Source: an uncultured Eubacteriales bacterium (GTDB taxonomy: Bacteria; Bacillota; Clostridia; Oscillospirales; Oscillospiraceae). Taken from it: DNA of 8,559 nucleotides. The notes under the pieces were generated by a model. That model was not told where the DNA came from, did not search any database, and saw nothing but the letters and a program-made list of their open reading frames with translations. The position numbers were made by a program, and so were the translations under genes. This document shows, in pieces, positions 1 to 6,254 of this stretch. The stretch spans positions 1 to 8,559 of the forward strand of contig CAUABY010000080.1 in the NCBI GenBank assembly GCA_958427375.1, given 5' to 3'. Each line of letters begins with the position of its first letter. Position 1 is the first letter of the stretch.

Positions 1-63
1 ACAGGAGCTATCTATGCAAGCTTAGACCATCTGCGGAAAAAGCTGAAAGCCTTTAAACGGTAA
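1..63 (+). CDS. 3' end of an unidentified ORF (partial)
   Basis: Frame 1 is open from the window edge to a TAA at 61-63 and encodes about 20 residues (TGAIYASLDHLRKKLKAFKR). The tail is strongly basic, as in many small DNA-binding proteins of mobile elements. It lies 84 bases upstream of a gene that resembles conjugative-element cargo, so it is probably part of the same element. The family cannot be recognised from so short a fragment, and the reading frame is the only evidence. Confidence 0.4.
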   Translation, partial: TGAIYASLDHLRKKLKAFKR

Positions 64-94
64 GGGAAGAAATTACATTCTCCTGCGGGCTATG

Positions 95-121
95 GGGTGA
101 GAAGTCAAAAGCCTCTCGCCC
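95..121 (+). promoter_or_regulatory. Small leader hairpin upstream of the sigma-like ORF
   Basis: GGGTGAGA (95-102) pairs with TCTCGCCC (114-121), with one G-T wobble and an 11-base loop. It ends about 12 bases before the AGGAGG ribosome binding site of the next ORF. No T-tract follows, so it is not an intrinsic terminator. It could be a translational or attenuation element, or chance. Confidence 0.25.
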
Positions 122-147
122 TATTTCTTTCGCAGGAGGAAAACATA

Positions 148-381
148 ATGGCATACCGAGTTAAGACATATATGCTTCGAGAGGAAGCTTCTGAAAACGG
201 TACAAGGTATTTTATCAGCTTCAAGGATGGGCAAGGCGGCAACCACGAATTAGAGGTATCCGAACAGTTCTTTATTGAGTTTCGGCAGATGGAGCATTGC
301 ACCGCTTCCGCAATTCAAAAGTCTGTTTCAGTTGCAAGGGGAAAGGTCAAGGCAGAAATGAGGAAGTATCTCCAATCGTGA
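148..381 (+). pseudogene. Truncated conjugative-element sigma-70-like protein
   Basis: The ORF gives 77 residues from the ATG at 148, which is chosen because a strong AGGAGG lies 8 bases upstream; the in-frame start at 97 has no such site. The first ~50 residues (MAYRVKTYMLREE..., RYFISFKDGQG, ELEVSEQFFIEFRQME) resemble, from memory, the N-terminus of the small sigma-70-like/HTH proteins common in Firmicutes conjugative transposons. Those proteins normally run on to a C-terminal helix-turn-helix. Here the similarity stops after FRQME and an unrelated basic tail of about 28 residues follows to the stop. The simplest reading is a deletion or recombination joint near 292. The gene is probably non-functional. 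The family assignment is recognition from memory, not a search. Confidence 0.45.
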
Positions 382-467
382 CAGTCACCGCCCGAAAAAG
401 AAACCTGTTCTTGACAGGCGTGGGATTGGCGGCATTACATACTCCCGCTTTTTTCGTGGGAATATCA

Positions 468-593
468 AAGTATTGTCCAGAGTGCAGGGAAAAGATAAGA
501 AAGGTTCAAGGGACAGAAACGAAACGTAGGCGCAGAGAACGAAGCAGACAGGTATGTATTGAACTGTCCGCAAAAAATGACCAACTGAGGTAA
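468..593 (+). pseudogene. Remnant of a small Cys-rich, basic mobile-element protein
   Basis: This frame reads KYCPECREKIRKVQ, then an Arg/Lys-rich helix (KRRRRERSRQ), then IELSAKNDQLR and a TAA. A CxxC knuckle followed by a highly charged basic segment is typical of small zinc-ribbon proteins in conjugative elements. Those usually have a second, upstream CxxC pair, which is not visible in this frame, and no start codon with a ribosome binding site lies just upstream. It looks like the 3' part of a decayed gene. It ends within a few bases of where the opposing flavodoxin gene loses its native sequence, which marks the edge of the element debris. Confidence 0.35.
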
Positions 594-937
594 ACCTCGA
601 TGAAGGCATAGTCCGTGTCAAAGAGCGGGTTTGCACGGTCAAGCATGGTCTTTAACTGTCCAGATACGCTGTAATAATAAACCGGCGTTGCAAAAACCAG
701 CACATCCGCGTCGTGCATCTTCGCCGCGATTTCCACCGCATCATCTTGTGTTACACAATGGCCGAGTTTGAGGCAGGCCAGACAGCCCTTGCAAAAGCCA
801 TACTGCTTTTCACGCAGATGGATTATCTCAACCCTGTTTCCGGCCTCCGCCGCGCCTTTTGCGAACGAATCCACCAGTGTTTCCGAATTACCGCCCTTGC
901 GCGGCGACGATGAAATAACCAAGATATTCTTGCTCAT
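506..937 (-). pseudogene. Flavodoxin-like NADPH-dependent FMN reductase, C-terminally truncated
   Basis: The protein has 143 residues from an ATG with AGGGAG six bases upstream; an in-frame extension to 1021 is rejected because it would cross the promoter. The N-terminus (MSKNILVISSSPRKGGNSETL) is the phosphate-binding loop of the flavodoxin / NADPH-dependent FMN reductase fold. FCKGCLACLKLGHC (residues 48-61) and FATPVYYYSVSGQLKTMLDR (82-101) are characteristic of the iron-sulfur-flavoprotein-like group, which moves electrons through bound FMN in the cytoplasm. Family members run to roughly 180-200 residues. Here native-looking sequence ends around residues 112-117 (DYAF...VYL), and the last ~27 residues are antisense to the mobile-element remnant. 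The last strand and helix of the fold are therefore missing and activity is doubtful. It is paired divergently with a MerR regulator. Confidence 0.8.
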
Positions 938-986
938 AAAAATCTCCCTGCTTGTATTGAAATTAGTTTGCTGTTGTGATAGGCTT

Positions 987-1017
987 ATTATAATATCTAA
1001 ACTTGACTTTAGGTCAA
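987..1017 (-). promoter_or_regulatory. MerR-type promoter (19-bp spacer) of the flavodoxin gene
   Basis: On the minus strand the -35 TTGACC (1017-1012) and -10 TATAAT (992-987) are separated by 19 bases. This long spacing is the hallmark of promoters activated by MerR-family regulators through DNA untwisting. The -35 element is embedded in the palindrome at 1002-1018, and the regulator gene is adjacent and divergent. The -10 lies in a self-complementary stretch (TATTATAATA), so it could also serve the merR direction. Confidence 0.6.
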
Positions 1018-1018
1018 G
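1002..1018. promoter_or_regulatory. Palindromic operator between flavodoxin gene and merR
   Basis: CTTGAC-TTTAG-GTCAAG is a perfect 6-bp inverted repeat with a 5-bp spacer, and the inner bases T/A also pair. It ends 26 bases before the merR start codon and overlaps the -35 of the opposing promoter, so one site could set both genes. The CTTGAC half-site resembles known MerR-family operators. Confidence 0.55.
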
Positions 1019-1044
1019 CATTTTTTGATGAAGAGGGTTTTAAT

Positions 1045-1485
1045 ATGTATACAATTGGGCAAGTATCTAAAATGTTCGATTTGCCTGTTTCTACCCTGCG
1101 CTACTATGATAAGCAGGGGCTTTTTCCGGGCATGGAGCGCGTTTCAGGAATACGGAAATTCGGCAGCACAGAATTAGAGGCACTGCGCATCATTGACTGC
1201 CTGAAAAAGTCCGGCTTGGAGATAAAGGACATAAAAAACTTCATGGACTGGTGTACGGAGGGCGCGTCCACATATCCCATGCGCAAAGCGCTGTTTGAAG
1301 AGCAGAAAGAGCACCTTGAGGCCGAGATGGAGCACATGAACAAGGTCCTGGACATGCTGAAATTCAAGTGCTGGTATTATGAGCAGGCGATAAAGGACGG
1401 CGGCGAAGAACGCTTAAAAGCTATTATACCTGAGCGCTTGCCGGATGATATACGCGCGGCATATGAAAACGCGCACAGCGAGTGA
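1045..1485 (+). CDS. MerR family transcriptional regulator
   Basis: The protein has 146 residues. The start at 1045 is chosen because MYTIGQVSKMFDLPVSTLRYYD is the canonical MerR N-terminus; the in-frame upstream start at 1003 would begin inside the operator. Residues 2-21 form the helix-turn-helix and FPGMERVSGIRKFGSTELEAL (27-47) the wing and following helix. Residues ~83-115 form the antiparallel dimerisation coiled coil. The C-terminal tail (KDGGEERLKAIIPERLPDDIRAAY) is short, with no separate ligand domain. C52, C70 and C109 are present but do not form a clear metal-site motif, so the inducer is unknown. Members of this group usually sit beside and activate redox or aldehyde-response genes; here the target is inferred to be the divergent flavodoxin gene and probably itself. 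Confidence 0.9.
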   Translation: MYTIGQVSKMFDLPVSTLRYYDKQGLFPGMERVSGIRKFGSTELEALRIIDCLKKSGLEIKDIKNFMDWCTEGASTYPMRKALFEEQKEHLEAEMEHMNKVLDMLKFKCWYYEQAIKDGGEERLKAIIPERLPDDIRAAYENAHSE

Positions 1486-1518
1486 TACTACCAAAATCAC
1501 TCGCTGTGTGCGTTTTTT
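1474..1518. terminator. Intrinsic terminator after merR, likely bidirectional
   Basis: CACAGCGAGTGAT (1474-1486) pairs perfectly with ATCACTCGCTGTG (1496-1508) across a 9-base loop and is followed closely by TTTTTT (1513-1518). The left arm overlaps the last merR codons. On the other strand the same stem is followed by GCGCGTTTT, so it can also stop the operon converging from the right. Confidence 0.85.
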
Positions 1519-1528
1519 GTGTGCGTTT

Positions 1529-2164
1529 TTATAATATTTTTATCACCGGGTGGCGAAGCACGGTTTTCAATTTTTCGGGCTTGCATCTTCTTGGGTCGGA
1601 GAGATATATCTCGTGGTGCATTCTCTTGTCCGTTATATCCAGCGCGCAGCCATGCTGCTCAATATAATCGTGCATGGCGGCTATTGTTGCGGGCTCCAAG
1701 TCATAGGGGCCGATGTGCATACACTGCACGCACAGTCCCTCGTCATACGGGAAAAATTCCACCTTACTGAAATCCTGCTTTTTCTTCTCCTCCGCCTCAG
1801 CAATGGCCCATTCAAAATCCGCCCTGCTGATGAAATCCGGCAGGCGTATCATTGAGATAAAGCAAAAGTCCTCTTTTCTGGAAAGGTCAAGCTCCGCTCT
1901 CCCCTCCTGCCACCAGAGCCCCTCCAGCGGCGGCACAACATAGTCATAATAGCCCTCAATTTGATGACTGCCTTTTTTGCTCATCTTCAAGGTAAAGGCT
2001 ATTGCATACAGCAGGCCAATGCTGGTCTTGTACTCCCCTTCTTCCTCGTTCGGGTTTCCCTTTCCGCGCACCGCTATATAGTTTGCCGGCGGCAGTGCGA
2101 CGATGCCGGGCTTTTTCGGCGGCAGGTAAAACTCCTTATACTCCTTTTTTAAATCAACCGCCAT
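1529..2164 (-). CDS. GyrI-like small-molecule-binding domain protein
   Basis: The 211-residue protein starts at an ATG preceded by GGGGAG on the minus strand. It matches the GyrI-like family of stand-alone ligand-binding proteins. Recognisable blocks are YIAVRGKGNPN (residues 29-39), the helix KTSIGLLYAIAFTLK, GYYDYVVPPLEGLWW (about 71-85), and the C-terminal MHIGPYDLEPATIAAMHDYIEQHG followed by HHEIYLSDPRRCKPEKLKTVLRHPV. The fold is related to effector domains of BmrR/AraC-type regulators and binds hydrophobic or cationic small molecules. No DNA-binding domain is present. It is the last gene of the operon, 63 bases after the MmcQ/YjbR gene, and ends opposite the merR terminator. A role in toxin or drug sequestration or turnover is inferred, not shown. 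Confidence 0.88.
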   Translation of the reverse strand: MAVDLKKEYKEFYLPPKKPGIVALPPANYIAVRGKGNPNEEEGEYKTSIGLLYAIAFTLKMSKKGSHQIEGYYDYVVPPLEGLWWQEGRAELDLSRKEDFCFISMIRLPDFISRADFEWAIAEAEEKKKQDFSKVEFFPYDEGLCVQCMHIGPYDLEPATIAAMHDYIEQHGCALDITDKRMHHEIYLSDPRRCKPEKLKTVLRHPVIKIL

Positions 2165-2227
2165 TTGCTTACTCCCCTTTCAGATTATATATATGTGCCT
2201 TGATGCCTACGGCAAATTCTTCATCCG

Positions 2228-2623
2228 TCATTGCCGTGTCGCGCAGTCGGTCCCATCGGCACCGCTTTCTAAAATTTCACGCTGTCGCTTCTTTGAAAAG
2301 CCCTCAAGCACCAGTGCATACGACTTGTCCAGCATTTTCTTCAGCAGCTCATCCGGGACGTTTCCGTCAGCCTTTATAGAGTTCCAGTGCTGTTTATTGC
2401 AGTAATAGCCGGGGATAATGTCCTCATACTGTTCGCGCAGAAACTCTCCCTCAACGGGCATTAATTTCAAGGTGATATAAACCGGCTTGTCTTGCTCATC
2501 CAGACAGACAGCGGCAAACATTTTGCCCCCAATCATATAGCGGATCCAATTCCAGCTCTGCTGTAAATCTTTCGTCACACTGCGCTTTTTTATCAGATAT
2601 TCGTCCAGCCAATTATAACGCAT
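2228..2623 (-). CDS. MmcQ/YjbR family protein
   Basis: The protein has 131 residues from the second possible start (MRYNWLDEYL). That start is preferred because GGAGAG lies just upstream inside the end of the regulator gene; the alternative ATG five codons earlier would overlap that gene by 14 bases. Family blocks are clear: the SWNWIRYMIGGKMFAAV core (residues 23-39), YITLKLMP (49-56), FLREQYEDIIPGYYCNKQHWNSI (61-83) and the C-terminal helix LLKKMLDKSYALVLEGFSKKRQREIL. The fold (CyaY-like/DUF419) is often annotated as DNA-binding, but its molecular role is not firmly established. The start codon is one base from the upstream stop, so it is almost certainly translationally coupled to the WYL regulator. 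Confidence 0.9.
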   Translation of the reverse strand: MRYNWLDEYLIKKRSVTKDLQQSWNWIRYMIGGKMFAAVCLDEQDKPVYITLKLMPVEGEFLREQYEDIIPGYYCNKQHWNSIKADGNVPDELLKKMLDKSYALVLEGFSKKRQREILESGADGTDCATRQ

Positions 2624-2624
2624 T

Positions 2625-3536
2625 TTAACTCTCTCCATATTGCCGTAATATTTCTTTCAAGGAAATAACCAATTCGTCCCGCAATTCCTTTGGCGCAAGA
2701 AGTATTGCTTTCTCCCTGAATGACATGAGCCACGTAAGGAGATTTTCCTTGTCCGTGTAATCCGCCGAGAACAGCAGGCTTCCATCCTGCTGCTCCACAA
2801 AGCAGTCCGTGCCAAATTCTTCAATGAGCCGCCATTTACATTCCGGCTTAAAGACGGCCTTCACATGCAGTCCGCCCGGAAAAATCCGCTCATTAGATAA
2901 ATCCGGCATTGGGGCTTTGCGCTTTTCAAAGACGCTTGCCGACAGCTCAAGCGCCTCCATACGATTCAGCTTGAATAGCCTGTAGTCTCCGCGCAGGCGG
3001 CACCAGCCCCATACATACCAGTTTGACCAGCGGAAGATGAGGTAGCACGGCTCAATCTCTCGCCGCCCCTCCCTGTCTGGTGCATAGTACTGAAAACTCA
3101 GCGGGCGGCATTCGTCAATAGCAGTTCGTATTACGTCTATTTTCGGCGCAAGAGACTGCTTGTACCACGATGCAAGGTCAATCAGCACTGTCTGGTCGCC
3201 TATTAAAAAGTCAGACGAACCCGCCCAGAGCTTCTCCATGAGCTGCCCGTAACGTTTTGTGCCGTTCACACTGTCCAAACTCCTTAAACCCGCCAGAATA
3301 TCCCTCATATCTCCGTTTGTAAGCAGCGTTTTGTCAAGTTTGTAATTGTCCATAATGGAAATGCCGCCGCCCGCGCCCTGTGTGGTGACAATTGGTATGC
3401 CCGCCTTGCACAGCGACTCAACATCCCTGTTTATTGTGCGGCGCGAAACCTCAAAGCGCTCTGCCAATTCGGGAGCCGTTACCGTGTCCGTTTGTAAAAG
3501 CACCGAGAGTATGCCTATCAGTCTATCCAGCTTCAT
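2625..3536 (-). CDS. HTH and WYL domain transcriptional regulator (YafY-like)
   Basis: The protein has 303 residues from MKLDRLIGILSVLLQ. The start at 3536 has AAAGGAAG about 10 bases upstream and matches the usual family N-terminus. The longer in-frame start at 3581 would run through a palindrome. Residues 1-57 form the winged HTH (ELAERFEVSRRTINRDVESL, then GIPIVTTQGAGGGI). Residues ~130-200 hold the WYL domain: SFQYYAPDREGRREIEPCYL, then WYVWGWCRLRGDYRLFKLNRM, where WYV (173-175) replaces WYL. A C-terminal WCX-type extension follows (VKAVFKPECKWRLIEEFG onwards). WYL domains sense ligands or nucleic acid. As the first gene of the operon it most likely regulates itself and the two downstream genes. 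Confidence 0.92.
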   Translation of the reverse strand: MKLDRLIGILSVLLQTDTVTAPELAERFEVSRRTINRDVESLCKAGIPIVTTQGAGGGISIMDNYKLDKTLLTNGDMRDILAGLRSLDSVNGTKRYGQLMEKLWAGSSDFLIGDQTVLIDLASWYKQSLAPKIDVIRTAIDECRPLSFQYYAPDREGRREIEPCYLIFRWSNWYVWGWCRLRGDYRLFKLNRMEALELSASVFEKRKAPMPDLSNERIFPGGLHVKAVFKPECKWRLIEEFGTDCFVEQQDGSLLFSADYTDKENLLTWLMSFREKAILLAPKELRDELVISLKEILRQYGES

Positions 3537-3576
3537 AAGAAAGACTTCCTTTCTTTTCATCAAGGATAACACAGCA

Positions 3577-3600
3577 AACATGACCGCAGGCTGTCATGTT
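3577..3600. promoter_or_regulatory. 24-bp palindrome upstream of the WYL regulator, candidate operator
   Basis: AACATGAC (3577-3584) and GTCATGTT (3593-3600) are perfect inverted arms. The inner GC/GC bases also pair, leaving one mismatched pair and a 2-base centre. It lies 41 bases upstream of the regulator's start codon, where an autoregulatory operator would be expected. No strong minus-strand promoter could be fixed next to it. Confidence 0.5.
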
Positions 3601-3731
3601 CCCTGAAAATTTTTCATCGACGCGCGGAATATGTGGTTTTCCTCCGTACTTCATTAAAATATATCATTAAATTGCCGGAAAATCTACTGTTTCGGGTAAG
3701 ATAAATAAGTAAGCACTTTTTCCGAGTTTGT

Positions 3732-3760
3732 TTGACACAAATTACTTTTACGTGTATTCT
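3732..3760 (+). promoter_or_regulatory. Sigma-A promoter of the hydrolase gene
   Basis: TTGACA (3732-3737) is a perfect -35. A 17-base spacer leads to TATTCT (3755-3760) as a -10 with one mismatch. Transcription would start near 3767, giving a leader of about 45 bases. The rest of 3601-3731 is AT-rich with no other feature seen. Confidence 0.65.
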
Positions 3761-3810
3761 ATATTCATATCCGACATAATATTAATTCAGATTTTATGAG
3801 AGGTAAAACT

Positions 3811-4491
3811 ATGGACATCAAGCACGCTTACATCGAAAAAGGCAGCGGCGACGCGCTGATTTTGCTGCATGGAAACGGCCAGAATTACACGTATTTTGTC
3901 AACCAGTTTGACGTTTTTGCTGAGTATTATCACGTCTATGCGCTCGACACCCGCGGCCACGGGCAGACACCGCGCGGCGTAATGCCATTTACGATTCGTG
4001 GCTTTGCCGAGGATCTTTGCGGCTTCATGGACGAGCACGGCATAGACAAGGCGCACATTCTCGGCTTTTCTGACGGAGGCAACATCGCGCTCATGTTCGC
4101 TATCCGTCACCCTGAGCGTGTGGACAAGCTTATAGTCGACGGGGCAAACCTCGACACTTCCGGCGTGAAGCTGCGCAGTCAGTTCCCCATTGAGATAGGC
4201 TATCGCGTGGCTACGCTTTTCGGCGGCAAATCGCCGGAGGCCGCGCACAACATTGAGATGCTCAACCTCATGGTCAATGAGCCCAACATAAAGGTTGAGG
4301 AACTCAGTAAAATCGCGGCCAAAACCCTCGTTCTCGCAGGCACAAATGACATGATGAAAGACGCCCACACCCGCTATATCGCTGCCAACATCCCCGATGC
4401 GGAGCTGAGCATTATTGAGGGCACCCTCTTTATTGCGCGCGATAATCCCGAAACTTTCAACGAGCGTGTGCTGGACTTTCTGCGCGGGTGA
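3811..4491 (+). CDS. Alpha/beta hydrolase with catalytic His replaced by Leu
   Basis: The protein has 226 residues from the ATG at 3811, preferred over the ATG at 3796 because AGAGG sits 8 bases before it. Fold landmarks are the oxyanion-hole motif LLHGNGQ (residues 18-24), DTRGHGQT (46-53), the nucleophile elbow GFSDGG with Ser87, and VLAGTND with the candidate acid Asp180. Where close relatives have a G-x-H-F motif carrying the catalytic His, this protein reads EGTLFIARDNPETFN, with Leu206 encoded by CTC at 4426-4428. A His CAC codon is one base away. Length and the other motifs are normal for this small cytoplasmic group, so the gene is otherwise intact. The substrate is unknown. It has its own promoter and lies divergent from the WYL operon. 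Confidence 0.88.
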   Translation: MDIKHAYIEKGSGDALILLHGNGQNYTYFVNQFDVFAEYYHVYALDTRGHGQTPRGVMPFTIRGFAEDLCGFMDEHGIDKAHILGFSDGGNIALMFAIRHPERVDKLIVDGANLDTSGVKLRSQFPIEIGYRVATLFGGKSPEAAHNIEMLNLMVNEPNIKVEELSKIAAKTLVLAGTNDMMKDAHTRYIAANIPDAELSIIEGTLFIARDNPETFNERVLDFLRG

Positions 4492-4539
4492 AAACATAAA
4501 ATAACCGCGCTTACCCTCTATACTGAGAGTTTCTTTTTT
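4482..4539 (+). terminator. Weak terminator-like region after the hydrolase gene
   Basis: GCGCGG (4482-4487) pairs with CCGCGC (4505-4510) over a long loop. A small hairpin CTCT/AGAG (4516-4519 and 4526-4529) then leads directly into TTTCTTTTTT. Neither stem is strong. It is the only terminator candidate before the next promoter. Confidence 0.35.
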
Positions 4540-4599
4540 GCTATATTTATACAAAAGTATTAACTTTTTTAACTTGCCAAGTTTTTGGGTTGCATCCTC

Positions 4600-4627
4600 T
4601 TGACATGCCCGGCGGAGGTTGTATAAT
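4600..4627 (+). promoter_or_regulatory. Consensus sigma-A promoter of the MATE gene
   Basis: A perfect TTGACA (4600-4605) and a perfect TATAAT (4622-4627) are separated by 16 bases. Transcription would begin near 4634, about 50 bases before the MATE start codon. Both hexamers match consensus, suggesting strong expression unless a repressor acts. Confidence 0.8.
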
Positions 4628-4685
4628 AGTAAAACTAAACAAAAGCACCATATATATCATGTGTAATTTTCACAGAGGAACAGGT

Positions 4686-6044
4686 ATGAGAGAAAAATCG
4701 GATTCCACGCTGCTGATGACAGAGGGCAATATCGCAAAGCAGATAATTTATTTTTCTGTGCCGCTGATATTGGGCAATCTGCTTCAGCAGCTGTATAATA
4801 CGGCCGACTCCATAATTGTCGGTAATTTTGTCGGCAGCAACGCACTGGCGGCAGTCGGTTCGAGCACCTCACTTATCCATCTGCTGATAGCGTTCAGCAT
4901 GGGCGCGTCGGTCGGTACTGGCGTTATCGTCTCGCAGTATCTTGGCGCGGAGGAGCATGAGAAAGTACACTCCGCTGTACATACCGCACTTGCCATCGCG
5001 GTCATTTTGGGGCTTATACTCACCGCTGCCGGTATTGTGCTCGCCGCGCCTATACTGCACTGGATGAACACGCCTGATGATGTTTTTGCCGACTCAACGT
5101 CGTACATGCAGATTTACTTCGGCGGTATTCTCTTTGGCGTTGTCTACAACATGGCCTCCGGTATACTGAACGCCGTCGGCAACTCAAAGCGCTCACTGCT
5201 GTATCTCGGCTGTGCTTCTATTATCAACATCATTCTCGACCTCATCTTTGTCGGTCTGCTGGATATGGGCGTTGCCGGCGCGGCACTCGCAACCGATATC
5301 AGCCAGCTTGTCTCAAGCGTCCTTGCGCTCGCGTATCTTATGCACGTCAAGGCCGAGTACCGGGTTGAGCTCAAGCAAATCAAGGTTGAAAAACGCATGG
5401 CTGGGCGTATCGTTAAAGTCGGCCTGCCGACCGGTATACAAAACATGGTCATCTCGTTTTCCAATGTGCTTGTGCAGTCGAGTGTCAACCGCTTTGGCTC
5501 TGCGGCAATGGCGGGTTATGGCGCATACTTGAAAGTAGACGGCTTCAATATTCTGCCCGTTTCGAGCTTCAGCATGGCGCTGACAACCTTTACCGGACAA
5601 AACTTTGGTGCCGGAAAGCTTGACCGCGTTAAGCGCGGCATAAGCATTACGCTTCTGATGGGTATAATATACACCATTATCACCGGCGTACTGCTCCTGG
5701 TTTTCGGCGATCAGATTATGCGCCTATTCGTAAATGACGCAAGCGTCATCGCTTATGGTAAGCTTGCGATGCGCTACTTCTGCCCGTTCTATGCCCTGCT
5801 GAGCGTGATGCACGGCCTTGCCGGTGCAATACGCGGCACAGGCAAAACCGTTCAGCCCATGGCAGTGTTTCTCATCTCGCTGTGCGTGTTCCGTATTATA
5901 TGGCTGCAATTCGTTCTGCCGTTCTTCAGCACGATTGACGGTATCTACATGGTCTATCCCATCTCCTGGGCTCTGGGCATGGTGTTGATGATACTATATG
6001 CGTGGAAAGGAAAATGGCTTGAGCGCAGCAATACCACGCTGTGA
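4686..6044 (+). CDS. MATE family multidrug efflux transporter
   Basis: The protein has 452 residues, the usual MATE length, starting at MREKSDSTLLMTEGNIAKQI. AGAGGA lies about 7 bases upstream of this start; longer in-frame starts would lie inside the promoter. It is very hydrophobic, with about 12 predicted membrane helices in two MatE repeats. The first repeat opens with PLILGNLLQQLYNTADSIIVGNFVG (residues 26-50), including the conserved Asn-Thr-Ala-Asp signature. The second has GLPTGIQNMVISFSNVLVQ and SMALTTFTGQNFGAG. MATE pumps export cationic drugs and metabolites using Na+ or H+ gradients; the substrate here cannot be told. The gene appears monocistronic, with its own promoter and a following hairpin. 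Confidence 0.95.
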   Translation: MREKSDSTLLMTEGNIAKQIIYFSVPLILGNLLQQLYNTADSIIVGNFVGSNALAAVGSSTSLIHLLIAFSMGASVGTGVIVSQYLGAEEHEKVHSAVHTALAIAVILGLILTAAGIVLAAPILHWMNTPDDVFADSTSYMQIYFGGILFGVVYNMASGILNAVGNSKRSLLYLGCASIINIILDLIFVGLLDMGVAGAALATDISQLVSSVLALAYLMHVKAEYRVELKQIKVEKRMAGRIVKVGLPTGIQNMVISFSNVLVQSSVNRFGSAAMAGYGAYLKVDGFNILPVSSFSMALTTFTGQNFGAGKLDRVKRGISITLLMGIIYTIITGVLLLVFGDQIMRLFVNDASVIAYGKLAMRYFCPFYALLSVMHGLAGAIRGTGKTVQPMAVFLISLCVFRIIWLQFVLPFFSTIDGIYMVYPISWALGMVLMILYAWKGKWLERSNTTL

Positions 6045-6061
6045 ATTTACTCACATAGACC

Positions 6062-6098
6062 AACGCCTCAAATCTGATTTACTGGATTTGAGGCGTTT
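6062..6098 (+). terminator. Hairpin after the MATE gene
   Basis: AACGCCTCAAATC (6062-6074) pairs perfectly with GATTTGAGGCGTT (6085-6097) across a 10-base loop, 18 bases after the MATE stop. The stem is strong, but only three T residues follow before CG, so termination may be incomplete. Confidence 0.7.
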
Positions 6099-6122
6099 CG
6101 TCATATTATGGGCATTTTATTT

Positions 6123-6148
6123 AATTTGGAAGTTATTCTTTCCAAATT
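6123..6148. promoter_or_regulatory. Perfect 9-bp inverted repeat overlapping a candidate cas9 promoter
   Basis: AATTTGGAA (6123-6131) and TTCCAAATT (6140-6148) are perfect inverted arms around an 8-base centre. No T-tract follows on either strand, so it is not a terminator. Its right arm covers the presumed -35 of the promoter at 6139-6167, which is where a repressor operator would sit. Confidence 0.4.
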
Positions 6149-6167
6149 CACCATTTTATGTTATAAT
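6139..6167 (+). promoter_or_regulatory. Extended -10 promoter pointing towards cas9
   Basis: TGT-TATAAT (6159-6167) is a consensus extended -10, with a weak -35 TTTCCA (6139-6144) at 17 bases spacing. A transcript starting near 6174 would carry a ~170-base leader that is antisense to the tracrRNA and passes through its terminator hairpin. It may drive cas9 or a short antisense RNA. No better cas9 promoter was found closer to the gene. Confidence 0.45.
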
Positions 6168-6188
6168 GCAGTTAGCTTAATATTTAAA

Positions 6189-6217
6189 ATAAGAAAAGAC
6201 CTTGCGGTCTTTCTTAT
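6189..6217 (-). terminator. tracrRNA terminator hairpin with GNRA tetraloop
   Basis: On the minus strand ATAAGAAAGACC-GCAA-GGTCTTTTCTTAT forms a ~12-bp stem with one bulged base, followed by TTTAAATA. The downstream arm is itself T-rich, so it acts as both stem and U-tract. It may also partly stop plus-strand transcription heading for cas9. Confidence 0.7.
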
Positions 6218-6254
6218 ACTGCACAATGCAGGTAAACAATTTCGGTTAAACCTT

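Noticed and set aside
297..593. Full 98-codon ORF as a functional gene
   Set aside because: The first ~57 codons look like out-of-frame sequence with no ribosome binding site. Only the KYCPECREK portion is protein-like, so it is listed as a remnant.
3787..4554. Long minus-strand ORF of 255 codons opposite the hydrolase gene
   Set aside because: It is antisense to a clear alpha/beta hydrolase with motifs and a promoter. Its protein has no recognisable family, and the ORF exists because of the codon use of the real gene.
5212..5532. ORFs inside the MATE gene in other frames on both strands
   Set aside because: They overlap a complete 452-residue transporter and have no start signals; they are shadows.
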